A DNA stretch of 64,000 bases, taken from Chryseobacterium culicis (GTDB taxonomy: Bacteria > Bacteroidota > Bacteroidia > Flavobacteriales > Weeksellaceae). Location of the stretch: assembly GCF_002979755.1 (NCBI RefSeq), contig NZ_PCPP01000002.1, positions 699,146-763,145 of the forward strand. The letters run 5' to 3'. Under the pieces are notes generated by a model, which worked only from the letters and a program-made list of their open reading frames with translations, did no database searches and had not been told where the DNA came from. The position numbers were made by a program, and so were the translations under genes. The first letter of the stretch is position 1, and every line of letters begins with the position of its first letter. Of this stretch, positions 55,416-63,940 are shown one piece after another.

Positions 55416-58076
55416 ATGAAATATTTAAGATTATCAGGCCTCGAGCCTCTTATCATAACGCCGGAAAGTAATTTCATCAATGTTGGTGAAAGGACCAATG
55501 TTGCCGGATCCAAAAAATTTTTAAGACTCATTAAAGAGGAGAAATTCTCTGAAGCATTAGATATTGCCCGCCATCAGGTAGAAGGAGGTGCACAGATTTT
55601 GGATGTCAACTTCGATGATGGATTGATTGATGGAAAAGCATCCATGATCAAATTCCTGAACCTCATTGCTTCAGAACCGGATATCGCAAGAATTCCAATC
55701 ATGGTAGACTCTTCCAAATGGGAAATTCTGGAGGCAGGTCTTCAGGTTGCTCAGGGAAAATGTGTAGTGAATTCTATCAGTTTAAAAGAAGGAGAGACAG
55801 AATTTATCAAACATGCCAAAGCCATTAAAAGATACGGTGCAGCAGTAATTGTAATGGCATTTGATGAGGTAGGGCAGGCAGACAGTTTTGAACGAAGAAT
55901 TGAAATCTCAAAACGTTCTTATGATATTCTGGTGAACCAGATTGGCTTCCCGGCAGAAGATATCATTTTCGACTTAAATATCTTTCCGGTAGCAACAGGA
56001 ATGGATGAGCACAGAAGAAACGCCATCGACTTTATTGAAGCTACGCGCTGGGTAAGACAAAATCTTCCCTATGCATCCGTAAGTGGAGGAGTAAGCAATG
56101 TATCTTTTTCTTTCCGTGGAAATGATACGGTGAGAGAAGCCATGCATTCTGTATTCCTTTACCATGCCATCCAGGCAGGAATGAATATTGGTATTGTAAA
56201 CCCGGCAATGCTGGAGGTGTATGATGAAATCAATAAAGAACTTCTGGAGCTTGTAGAAGATGTAATTCTGGATAAAAGAGAAGATGCTACAGAAAGACTT
56301 CTCGATTATTCAGAAAAACACAAATCTGTAAAAAAAGAAAAGACCGAAGACTTAGAATGGAGAAATAATCCATTACAGGAAAGAATTACTTATGCCCTGG
56401 TAAAAGGTATTGACCGTTTTATTGAAGAAGATGTAGAAGAAGCAAGACAATTGGCTGCAAGACCGCTTCATGTCATAGAAATCAATCTGATGACCGGAAT
56501 GGGAGTGGTGGGAGATTTATTCGGAAGTGGAAAAATGTTCTTACCACAGGTTGTAAAGTCTGCAAGGGTAATGAAAAAAGCCGTGGCTTATTTACAGCCT
56601 TTCATTGAAGCTGAAAAAGACGGAGCAAAACCTGCCAACGGAAAAATATTAATGGCAACTGTAAAAGGAGACGTTCATGATATCGGTAAAAATATTGTGA
56701 GTGTCGTTTTAGGTTGTAACAATTATGAAATCGTTGACCTTGGAGTAATGGTTCCGGCTGAAAAGATTATTCAGACTGCTATTGAAGAAAAAGTAGACGT
56801 TATCGGACTGAGCGGACTGATTACCCCAAGTTTGGATGAAATGGTATACATCGCTTCAGAATTAGAAAGACAAAATTTAGATTTTCCGTTATTGATCGGT
56901 GGTGCTACAACGTCCAAAGCACATACTGCAGTGAAAATCGATTTAAAATATAAAAATGCTGTCGTTCACGTGAATGATGCATCAAGAGCTGTAAACGTAG
57001 TAAGTTCATTATTGGGTGACAGAAATAAAGAATATGTTTCGGATTTAAAGAATGACTATTCCGATTTCAGGGAAAAGTTTCTGAACAGACAGGTGGACAA
57101 AGATTATGTTTCTATTGAAGAAGCAAGAGAAAATCATTTTAAAATTGATTGGGAAAACGAAGATATTTTCACTCCGAATACGATAGGAATAAAAGTGATC
57201 GAAAATCAGGACCTGAGAGAACTTCTTCCTTTTATCGACTGGTCGCCGTTTTTCAGAAGCTGGGATCTTCACGGAAAATATCCGAATATCCTGGAAGATG
57301 AGGTCGTAGGCGTTCAGGCGAAAGAATTATTCAAAGATGCCCAGGTGATTCTAAAGAGAATTCTGGATGAAAAGCTTTTAACAGCAAAAGCCATTTTCGG
57401 AATTTTTAAAGCCAACTCCAATGAATCCGATGATATTTTGATTTTTGATGAAAATAATAATGAGCAGGCTAAATTTTTAACCCTAAGACAGCAGGCTCAG
57501 AGATCAAAAGGAAAAGACTATCTGGCGCTAAGTGATTTCATCGCTCCTCAAAGTTCAGGAAAAACGGATTATATGGGTGCATTCTGTGTAACCACCGGAT
57601 TTGGTACCGATGAACTGTCTACTGAATATGAAAAAGCCAACGATGATTACAATTCTATCATGGTGAAAGCTCTGGCAGACCGTTTTGCAGAAGCCTATGC
57701 TGAATTTTTACATAAAAAAGTAAGAACGGAGTACTGGGGATATGCCAATCAGGAAAGTTTAAGCAACGAAGAATTGATTGCCGAAAAATACAAAGGAATC
57801 CGTCCGGCTCCGGGATATCCGGCTTGCCCTGACCACCTGGAAAAGAAAACCATCTGGGATCTTTTAAAAGTAGAAGAAAATACAGGCGTTTTCCTTACAG
57901 AAAGCCTTGCCATGTTCCCAACAGCATCCGTTTCCGGATATTATTTCGGAAGCCCGCACGCCAAATATTTCGGATTAGGAAAAATTACAGAAGACCAGCT
58001 TAAAGATTATGCAGCAAGAAGAAGCTGTAGCATCCAGGAAGCGAGAAAATGGTTGTCGCCAAATTTAGCAGATTAA
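55416..58076 (+). CDS. metH: Methionine synthase MetH, pterin/B12/activation half
   Basis: 886 residues. Pterin-binding domain (about 10-275): FINVGERTNVAGSKKFLRLI, GAQILDVNFDDG, SSKWEILEAGLQ. Cobalamin cap and binding domains (about 310-560): KGDVHDIGKNIVSVVLGCNN (DxHxxG His is the lower Co ligand) with IIGLSGLIT-type VIGLSGLITPSLDEM. Activation domain (about 590-886): RVRTEYWGY-like VRTEYWGYANQE, GIRPAPGYPACPDHLEKKTI, and AMFPTASVSGYYFGSPHA, which bind AdoMet. It transfers methyl from methyl-THF to the homocysteine held by the separate N-terminal protein. Confidence 0.96.
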   Translation: MKYLRLSGLEPLIITPESNFINVGERTNVAGSKKFLRLIKEEKFSEALDIARHQVEGGAQILDVNFDDGLIDGKASMIKFLNLIASEPDIARIPIMVDSSKWEILEAGLQVAQGKCVVNSISLKEGETEFIKHAKAIKRYGAAVIVMAFDEVGQADSFERRIEISKRSYDILVNQIGFPAEDIIFDLNIFPVATGMDEHRRNAIDFIEATRWVRQNLPYASVSGGVSNVSFSFRGNDTVREAMHSVFLYHAIQAGMNIGIVNPAMLEVYDEINKELLELVEDVILDKREDATERLLDYSEKHKSVKKEKTEDLEWRNNPLQERITYALVKGIDRFIEEDVEEARQLAARPLHVIEINLMTGMGVVGDLFGSGKMFLPQVVKSARVMKKAVAYLQPFIEAEKDGAKPANGKILMATVKGDVHDIGKNIVSVVLGCNNYEIVDLGVMVPAEKIIQTAIEEKVDVIGLSGLITPSLDEMVYIASELERQNLDFPLLIGGATTSKAHTAVKIDLKYKNAVVHVNDASRAVNVVSSLLGDRNKEYVSDLKNDYSDFREKFLNRQVDKDYVSIEEARENHFKIDWENEDIFTPNTIGIKVIENQDLRELLPFIDWSPFFRSWDLHGKYPNILEDEVVGVQAKELFKDAQVILKRILDEKLLTAKAIFGIFKANSNESDDILIFDENNNEQAKFLTLRQQAQRSKGKDYLALSDFIAPQSSGKTDYMGAFCVTTGFGTDELSTEYEKANDDYNSIMVKALADRFAEAYAEFLHKKVRTEYWGYANQESLSNEELIAEKYKGIRPAPGYPACPDHLEKKTIWDLLKVEENTGVFLTESLAMFPTASVSGYYFGSPHAKYFGLGKITEDQLKDYAARRSCSIQEARKWLSPNLAD

Positions 58077-58083
58077 CATTGAC

Positions 58084-59043
58084 ATGAAGATAACAGAACA
58101 CATTAAAAACGCAAATGGAAAAACTTTATTCTCCTTAGAAGTTGTTCCGCCACAGAAAGGAATCGGGATTGAAGATCTCTATACCAATATAGATCCGTTG
58201 ATGGAATTCAAACCGCCTTTCATTGACGTTACCACATCCAGAGAAGAATATATCTACCTGGACAAAGGAAACGGCCTGATGGAACGCCGTATTACAAGAA
58301 TGCGTCCGGGAACATTAGGAATCTGTGCGGCTATTCAGCATAAATACAATGTAGATACAGTGCCCCATCTGCTTTGTGGAGGGTTCACAAAAGAAGAAAC
58401 AGAATATCTGTTGGTAGACTGTATGTATCTGGGGATAGACAATGTAATGGCTTTAAGGGGAGATGCTATGAAAGGACATCAATATTTTGAACCTACTCAT
58501 GGCGGGCATGCAAGTGCTATGGATCTGGTAAATCAGATTAACAACCTTGGAAGAGGAAAATATCTTCATAATGAAGAACAGGTTTGTGATGAATTGAATA
58601 AATTCTGTATCGGAGTTGCCGGATATCCTGAAAAACATATGGAAGCCCCTTCCATGAATTATGACCTGAAATGGCTGAAGCAAAAAGTAGATGCCGGAGC
58701 AGATTATATCGTTACCCAAATGTTTTTTGACAATAAAAAGTACATTGAATTCGTTCAGAAAGCAAGAGAAATGGGAATTACCGTTCCGATTATTCCGGGG
58801 ATCAAACCTATTGCCACCAAGAAACATCTGAAAATCCTGCCACAGGTATTCAAAATAGACCTTCCTGAAGAGCTGATTAGTGAAGTGGAAAATGCAAAAA
58901 ATAATGAAGCCGTAAAGCAGATCGGAATAGAATGGTCGATTGCCCAATGCAAAGAACTGCTGGATTTCGGAGTTCCTGTTTTGCATTTCTACTCAATGGG
59001 TAAAAGCGATAACATAAAAAAAGTAGCCGGTGAGCTATTCTAA
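58084..59043 (+). CDS. metF: Methylenetetrahydrofolate reductase
   Basis: 319 residues, flavin-containing. It reduces methylene-THF to methyl-THF, the methyl source for MetH. Family regions: SLEVVPPQKGIGIEDLY (start), CGGFTKEETEYLL, DNVMALRGDA, GVAGYPEKHMEAP, GADYIVTQMFFDNKKYIEF, and IPGIKPIATKKHLKI. Last gene of the methionine operon, 7 bases after metH, ending in a strong terminator. Confidence 0.96.
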   Translation: MKITEHIKNANGKTLFSLEVVPPQKGIGIEDLYTNIDPLMEFKPPFIDVTTSREEYIYLDKGNGLMERRITRMRPGTLGICAAIQHKYNVDTVPHLLCGGFTKEETEYLLVDCMYLGIDNVMALRGDAMKGHQYFEPTHGGHASAMDLVNQINNLGRGKYLHNEEQVCDELNKFCIGVAGYPEKHMEAPSMNYDLKWLKQKVDAGADYIVTQMFFDNKKYIEFVQKAREMGITVPIIPGIKPIATKKHLKILPQVFKIDLPEELISEVENAKNNEAVKQIGIEWSIAQCKELLDFGVPVLHFYSMGKSDNIKKVAGELF

Positions 59044-59063
59044 TAAAAGTACCAAAATGAAGG

Positions 59064-59090
59064 AACCCTGCTGTAAAAGGCAGGGTTTTT
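59064..59090 (+). terminator. Terminator after metF
   Basis: AACCCTGC (59064-59071) pairs with GCAGGGTT (59080-59087), followed by T. The 218 bases from here to the next gene hold no further feature that I can support. Confidence 0.88.
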
Positions 59091-59308
59091 ATTTTAATAA
59101 GAATCTGATACAGAACATAAGATGGAGTAAGAAAACCGTAGGCTATACATCCGCTTAGAAAGAATCAATAAAGTTGATTCAACCTTTGCTCCCTCAAATA
59201 TAACAATCGCAAATAAAAACTTTGTGTCAAATAGCTTACAGTATTTAAAAAAAGCAAACTGAACTTTTAGTTAATAAACACACTTCAATAAATCCCATCT
59301 TCCTTACC

Positions 59309-60460
59309 CTAAAGAATCTCATGTCTCTCAAATTCCTTATTCCTGTCAAACAAATATCGATAAGTAGCCAGTTTTCGGGTAACAGTTGTATCAAGAGCTT
59401 CAGCAATCTTAATCATTTTTGGATTAAAATCACCAATCCACTGCAGTTCTGTAATCGTAAAATCTGTATGCTTTCTCAAATGTTGAGTTCCTTCCCAGAT
59501 CATATACCCGTCAATGCCTTTCTTCTGCCATTCCGGTACAACACCAAAAACAAGCCCCACCATTTTCTCATTCTTTTTAAATCGTTTTAAAAACAAGAAC
59601 TTGAGTTTTTCGAAAATTCCAAACTTTCCATTCAGATATTTGAACCACTGGTTGAGGTCAGGCATATTGATCCACATGGCAATGGGTTTCTCATTCTCAT
59701 ATACAAACCAGGAGATATGTTCATTGATAATAGGTTTCATTGTGTTGAACATTTTTAGAACCTTGGCTTCTTCCAGTTGTTTTCCTTCTCCATGGCAGGC
59801 CCATGCTTTGTTATAAACCTCAGTAAAGTCTTTTGCAAACTTAGCCAGGTTATTCTTTTTCATGGGTTGCGCTGAAATAGCGGGATTTCTTCTGTTTTTT
59901 TCGTGAGCAATGGTGAAAATCCTCGAAACTTCTGAAAATATAAGCCGGGTAAAACAAAGCTGTTCAAAATAAACCTGAAACCCATAATTTTCAAAGAGCT
60001 CTTTGTAATAAGGGAGATTATAATTCATCCCAAATAAAGGTTCAACAAAACCTTCCGTTAGAAGTCCCCAGAATTTATCCCGCTCCCCAAAATTGATAGG
60101 CCCGTCCATAGCTTCCATACCTTTTTCCAGAAGCCAGTTTTTACAGTGGTCAAAAATAAAGTTGGCAGTTTCCTGATCATTGATACAGTCGAAAAAACCA
60201 ATTCCTCCCGTAGGTTGCTTTTGCTCATAACAGCCATTGATAAAAACGGCTACTTTACCTACTGTTTGGTTGTTCTTTTTAAACAGAAACCTTTTACATG
60301 CTCCATTTTTAAAGAATTTATTTTTTTCAGGATCAAAAATCTCCTCAATATGTTGATCTAAAGGGCGGATATAATTTTTGTCGCGTTCATAAAGGCGGAC
60401 TGGGAATTCCAGAAATTCCCTTTTATGGTGTTTATTTTGTACTTCCTCGACAATAATCAT
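59309..60460 (-). CDS. GNAT-like protein of the YghO type
   Basis: 383 residues, soluble. N-terminal part: FLEFPVRLYERDKNYIRPLD and AIMDGPINFGERDKFWGLL-type (AMDGPINFGERDKFWGLLTE), and the C-terminal acetyltransferase-like part LVFGVVPEWQKKGIDGYMIW. This arrangement matches the family containing E. coli YghO, annotated only as a predicted DNA-binding or GNAT-like protein. No function is established. Single gene on the minus strand. Confidence 0.8.
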   Translation of the reverse strand: MIIVEEVQNKHHKREFLEFPVRLYERDKNYIRPLDQHIEEIFDPEKNKFFKNGACKRFLFKKNNQTVGKVAVFINGCYEQKQPTGGIGFFDCINDQETANFIFDHCKNWLLEKGMEAMDGPINFGERDKFWGLLTEGFVEPLFGMNYNLPYYKELFENYGFQVYFEQLCFTRLIFSEVSRIFTIAHEKNRRNPAISAQPMKKNNLAKFAKDFTEVYNKAWACHGEGKQLEEAKVLKMFNTMKPIINEHISWFVYENEKPIAMWINMPDLNQWFKYLNGKFGIFEKLKFLFLKRFKKNEKMVGLVFGVVPEWQKKGIDGYMIWEGTQHLRKHTDFTITELQWIGDFNPKMIKIAEALDTTVTRKLATYRYLFDRNKEFERHEIL

Positions 60461-60536
60461 AGGCTTTTTAATCAGAAATGGCTATAAAAGATAATGTTTT
60501 TCACCTTATTTGAAATAGAGAAATAGATATTATCCG

Positions 60537-60544
60537 TATTTTTG
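60537..60544 (+). promoter_or_regulatory. -7 box of folE
   Basis: TATTTTTG, 17 bases before ATG 60562. TTTG at 60509-60512 is 24 bases upstream, slightly far for a -33 box. Confidence 0.45.
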
Positions 60545-60561
60545 CTGCAAATTAAATAAAA

Positions 60562-61227
60562 ATGGTTGATTTTACTGATAACGACGATGATATTTTCACT
60601 GGAAAAGAACATACGCCTATAAGGGAAGATGCTTTTGATAAATCGCCACAGGAAAAAATTGAAAAAATTACTGAGCTTTTTGGCGAGATTATGGAAACAT
60701 TGGGAATGGATATGACAGATGATTCTCTGAAAGACTCTCCAAGACGTGTTGCCAAAATGTATGTGAACGAGATTTTCGGAGGACTTCTTCCTGAAAACAA
60801 ACCAGGAATCTCTACTTTCTCCAATAAATACAAATACCGCCAGATGTTGGTGGAAAAAGATATCACCGTATACTCTTTCTGCGAACATCACTTTTTACCC
60901 ATCATAGGAAGAGCCCATGTAGCTTATATTTCCAATGGTGAAGTAATCGGTCTCTCAAAAATCAACAGAATTGTTGATTACTATGCGAAAAGACCACAAG
61001 TTCAGGAAAGACTTACCATGCAGATTGTAGATGCTTTGAAAGAAGCCTTAGGAACAAAAGATGTAGCTTGTATCATTGATGCAAAACACCTTTGTGTAAA
61101 CTGCAGAGGAATAAAAGACACTGCAAGTTCTACGATTACCGCAGAATTAAGTGGTATTTTCAGAACAAACCCTATTACAAGACAGGAGTTCTTACATTAC
61201 GTAGGAAGCCATGCCAAACTGGATTAA
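60562..61227 (+). CDS. folE: GTP cyclohydrolase I
   Basis: 221 residues. First step from GTP to tetrahydrofolate (and other pterins). Zinc-binding and catalytic motifs: YSFCEHHFLPIIGRAHVAYI, GLSKINRIVDYYAKRPQVQERLT, and CVNCRGI with the second Cys pair. Acidic N-terminal extension of about 40 residues. DinB gene follows 6 bases after its stop. Confidence 0.96.
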   Translation: MVDFTDNDDDIFTGKEHTPIREDAFDKSPQEKIEKITELFGEIMETLGMDMTDDSLKDSPRRVAKMYVNEIFGGLLPENKPGISTFSNKYKYRQMLVEKDITVYSFCEHHFLPIIGRAHVAYISNGEVIGLSKINRIVDYYAKRPQVQERLTMQIVDALKEALGTKDVACIIDAKHLCVNCRGIKDTASSTITAELSGIFRTNPITRQEFLHYVGSHAKLD

Positions 61228-61233
61228 TAAATA

Positions 61234-61665
61234 ATGAACTACCAAATCCTTAAAAACATTATTGATGCCGAACTTCAGAGATTTCAAAATATCCCCGAAG
61301 AAGAATGGTCACATAGAAGTTTTTCAGAAAAATGGTCTAAAAAAGAAATTATTGGTCATCTTTGTGACAGTGCTTTTACAAATATCCGTAGATTTGTGGT
61401 AACCCAATACAAAGAGAACGAAAATATTGTATATGACCAGAATTTCTGGGTAAAAGCTCAGAACTATCAGAATGTTCCTACTTCAGATCTTATTGATCTT
61501 TGGAAGTCTTTGAACTATCAGATTGTTCATATCGTGGAAAATATTCCGGATGAAGCATTACAAAGAACCTGTGATACAACTAAAACAGAACCTCGGGTGT
61601 ATACGTTGGAGTTTATTATCAATGATTATGTAGATCATTTACAGCATCATTTAAAAGCGATTTAA
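61234..61665 (+). CDS. DinB-family protein
   Basis: 143 residues, four-helix DinB/YfiT fold. The three metal-binding histidines fit HLCDSAFTN (helix 1 end) and DHLQHHLKAI (last helix). Many members are thiol-dependent transferases or hydrolases using bacillithiol or related thiols. Probable operon partner of folE. Possibly closed by the hairpin at 61705. Confidence 0.88.
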   Translation: MNYQILKNIIDAELQRFQNIPEEEWSHRSFSEKWSKKEIIGHLCDSAFTNIRRFVVTQYKENENIVYDQNFWVKAQNYQNVPTSDLIDLWKSLNYQIVHIVENIPDEALQRTCDTTKTEPRVYTLEFIINDYVDHLQHHLKAI

Positions 61666-61704
61666 TTATGATAAAATTTAAAAAAGTTTCACATAAGATT
61701 TTTA

Positions 61705-61726
61705 TCACAACAATTATTTGTTGTGA
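61705..61726. promoter_or_regulatory. Perfect 8-bp inverted repeat upstream of cysS
   Basis: TCACAACA, ATTATT, TGTTGTGA. It could be a regulator site or the end of the folE-dinB unit (weak T-run after). No T-box elements are seen. Confidence 0.5.
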
Positions 61727-61790
61727 CAAAAGTAATTTTTAACTCAATTTTGAATCTTTAGAATCATTAAATCTTTTAACTTAAAAATAA

Positions 61791-63257
61791 ATGCAATTAA
61801 AAATATATAACTCCCTTACTGCGGAAAAAGAAATATTCAAACCTATTTTAGAAGGAAATGTCGGAATGTATGTCTGCGGACCTACAGTGTACAGCAATGT
61901 ACATTTGGGAAATGTAAGAACTTTTCTTTCCTTCGATTTTATCTACCGTACCCTGACGCATTTGGGGTATAAAGTAAGATATGTAAGAAATATTACTGAT
62001 GCAGGGCATCTTACCGATGATGGGAATGTAGATAACGACAGATTCGTAAAACAAACCAGACTGGAAAAGCTGGAACCCATGGAAATCGTACAGAAATATA
62101 CGGTAGACTTCCATAAAGTATTGGATATGTTCAATCTGTTGCCTCCTAATATAGAACCTACAGCTACAGGACATATTGTAGAACAGATAGAGCTGACTCA
62201 AAAACTGATTGAAAGAGGATTCGCTTACGAAAGCAACGGTTCAGTATACTTTGATGTATTAGAGTACAACAAAAGAGGATTGAACTATGGCGAACTTTCA
62301 AAACGTAATATAGAAGAACTTTTTGCCAATACCAGAGATCTTGACGGACAGGGAGAAAAGAAAAACCCACAGGATTTTGCATTGTGGAAAAAAGCATCTC
62401 CGGCTCACATCATGAGATGGAACTCTCCTTGGGGAGAAGGATTCCCAGGATGGCATCTTGAGTGTACTGCAATGAGTACTAAATATTTAGGTGAAACATT
62501 CGATATCCATGGAGGAGGAATGGACCTTAAATTCCCTCACCACGAATGTGAAATAGCACAAGGGAAAGCTTGCAATGATGCAGCACCGGTAAATTACTGG
62601 ATGCATGCCAATATGTTGACAATGAACTCACAACGTATGAGCAAGTCTACAGGAAACTATATCCTTCCTATGCAATTGGTTACAGGAGACAATGATTTCT
62701 TTGAAAAACCTTTCCATCCTTCAATTGTACGTTTCTGCTTCCTGCAGGCACATTACAGAAGTGTGCTGGATATTTCAAACGATGCAATGATGGCCAGTGA
62801 AAAAGGATTTATCAGACTGATGGAAGCCGTAAAAGTATTGAATTCCATTACACCTGATGATACAAAACAATCAGATTTCAGCCTGAAAGAGTGGAAAAAT
62901 AAAGCATATGAAGCTTTAACAGACGATTTCAATTCTCCAATCCTGATTGCTCACCTGTTTGAAGCTGTGAAATACATCTTCGCTTTGAATGATGGGAAAG
63001 AAACAATCTCAACTGCAGATCTTGAAGATTTAAAATCAACATTGAATGCCTTTATCTTCGATGTTCTGGGACTACAGACCATAGAAGAAAATAACAATGA
63101 AAAGCTTGATCAGACCCTAAAGGTGTTGATCGAACTGAGAAATCAGGCAAGAAAATCAAAGAACTTCGAGCTTTCAGATCAGATCAGAGACAAACTGCTT
63201 GCTGAAGGAATCGAATTAAAAGACGGAAGAGACGGAACATCATACGTTCTGAACTAA
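61791..63257 (+). CDS. cysS: Cysteinyl-tRNA synthetase
   Basis: 488 residues, class I. HIGH motif as VHLGN in YVCGPTVYSNVHLGNVRTF; zinc/cysteine-binding Cys in MYVCGP and WHLECTAMS, HHECE; KMSKS as RMSKSTGN. C-terminal domain ends normally (LKDGRDGTSYVLN). Preceded by a perfect inverted repeat and followed by a 16-bp terminator. Confidence 0.98.
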   Translation: MQLKIYNSLTAEKEIFKPILEGNVGMYVCGPTVYSNVHLGNVRTFLSFDFIYRTLTHLGYKVRYVRNITDAGHLTDDGNVDNDRFVKQTRLEKLEPMEIVQKYTVDFHKVLDMFNLLPPNIEPTATGHIVEQIELTQKLIERGFAYESNGSVYFDVLEYNKRGLNYGELSKRNIEELFANTRDLDGQGEKKNPQDFALWKKASPAHIMRWNSPWGEGFPGWHLECTAMSTKYLGETFDIHGGGMDLKFPHHECEIAQGKACNDAAPVNYWMHANMLTMNSQRMSKSTGNYILPMQLVTGDNDFFEKPFHPSIVRFCFLQAHYRSVLDISNDAMMASEKGFIRLMEAVKVLNSITPDDTKQSDFSLKEWKNKAYEALTDDFNSPILIAHLFEAVKYIFALNDGKETISTADLEDLKSTLNAFIFDVLGLQTIEENNNEKLDQTLKVLIELRNQARKSKNFELSDQIRDKLLAEGIELKDGRDGTSYVLN

Positions 63258-63279
63258 AAATATAACTTCGTTTTATACC

Positions 63280-63328
63280 CATTCCGTAGGAGTCCCACAT
63301 TTTAGGATTCTTACGGAATGTTTTTTTT
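63280..63328 (+). terminator. Long terminator after cysS
   Basis: 63280-63295 pairs with 63305-63320 over 16 bp (two G-U), followed by eight T. Confidence 0.93.
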
Positions 63329-63384
63329 ATCCCCTTACAAATATAAACCCACTCCTTTCCAACCCTCTGACTCTGCAATTTATT

Positions 63385-63503
63385 CAGGAGCTATTTCCTG
63401 CTATCCATTTCTACTCCTCGCGCCTTTGCTGTTGTCCCACGCTCAGCCCCCGGTGACTCTCCAACCCAAGCTGCGGGGTAACCATTTCTATCAGGGCTAG
63501 GGG
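63385..63503. repeat. GC-rich intergenic segment, probably a dispersed repeat
   Basis: About 120 bases (CAGGAGCTATTTCCTGCTAT ... TCAGGGCTAGGG) with much higher GC than anything nearby, including CCCCCGG and GCGGGG blocks that could pair. Its open frame has no start signal. I recall similar GGAGCTATTTCC...CAGGGCTAGG segments in Flavobacteriia as repeats, which would need a genome search. Confidence 0.5.
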
Positions 63504-63519
63504 AGAAGAGGGAAAGGAA

Positions 63520-63631
63520 TTATAAATTATAAATGATGAATGATGAATTCGAGGTTTGTGTCTTGAGTTACGTGTTTCGAGTTTTGTGTTCTGTATTTTG
63601 ATATTTGATTTCCGGATTTTCAGGCTTTGTG
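63520..63631. repeat. Sixteen-unit degenerate heptad tract
   Basis: TTATAAA x2, TGATGAA x2, TTCGAGG, TTTGTGT, CTTGAGT, TACGTGT, TTCGAGT, TTTGTGT, TCTGTAT, TTTGATA, TTTGATT, TCCGGAT, TTTCAGG, CTTTGTG, without a single out-of-phase base. Confidence 0.8.
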
Positions 63632-63836
63632 TTATTACTATCCATATTCTATATTATCATCATCAGTATTTATATACCATAAGAACATGCTTTATCCTGT
63701 TTTCATTACATGCGCTTTTTTGTATACTATATTATAATTATATCCATGATCCTCTGTGTGAATCTGTGCCATCTGTGGGAAAAAATCACAATGCATCCTA
63801 ACCAGTACCCATTCCCATTATAACAATATTCAATAG
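63632..63836. other. Featureless AT-rich stretch
   Basis: I see no gene, promoter pair or repeat that I can support in this part of the 743-base gap after cysS. Confidence 0.5.
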
Positions 63837-63890
63837 AAACGGGCTTTAGCCCGTTTTATCAAAAATATTCCTTTCCTATGGCTTTAGCCA
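63837..63890. repeat. Paired-hairpin (REP-like) element
   Basis: AAACGGGCT, TT, AGCCCGTTT (63837-63856), then TGGCT, TT, AGCCA (63879-63890). Two palindromes with identical GGCTTTAGCC cores about 30 bases apart, the design of REP/BIME elements. Confidence 0.8.
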
Positions 63891-63940
63891 AAACTTACTC
63901 TTTATCTATTATATATATAATATAGAAGAAACCATACCTT

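Noticed and set aside
58453..58986. 177-codon ORF antisense to metF
   Set aside because: Shadow of metF; hydrophobic-looking because of complementary codons, no promoter.
61666..61790. T-box leader before cysS
   Set aside because: No specifier loop or T-box sequence (TGGNACCGCG-like) is present; only a short palindrome.
63318..63500. 60-codon ORF after cysS
   Set aside because: Starts in the terminator T-run and is created by the GC-rich repeat block; no initiation signal.
63556..63801. 81-codon ORF near the window end
   Set aside because: Begins inside the heptad tract and is low-complexity hydrophobic; 7-base periodicity is incompatible with selection on codons.
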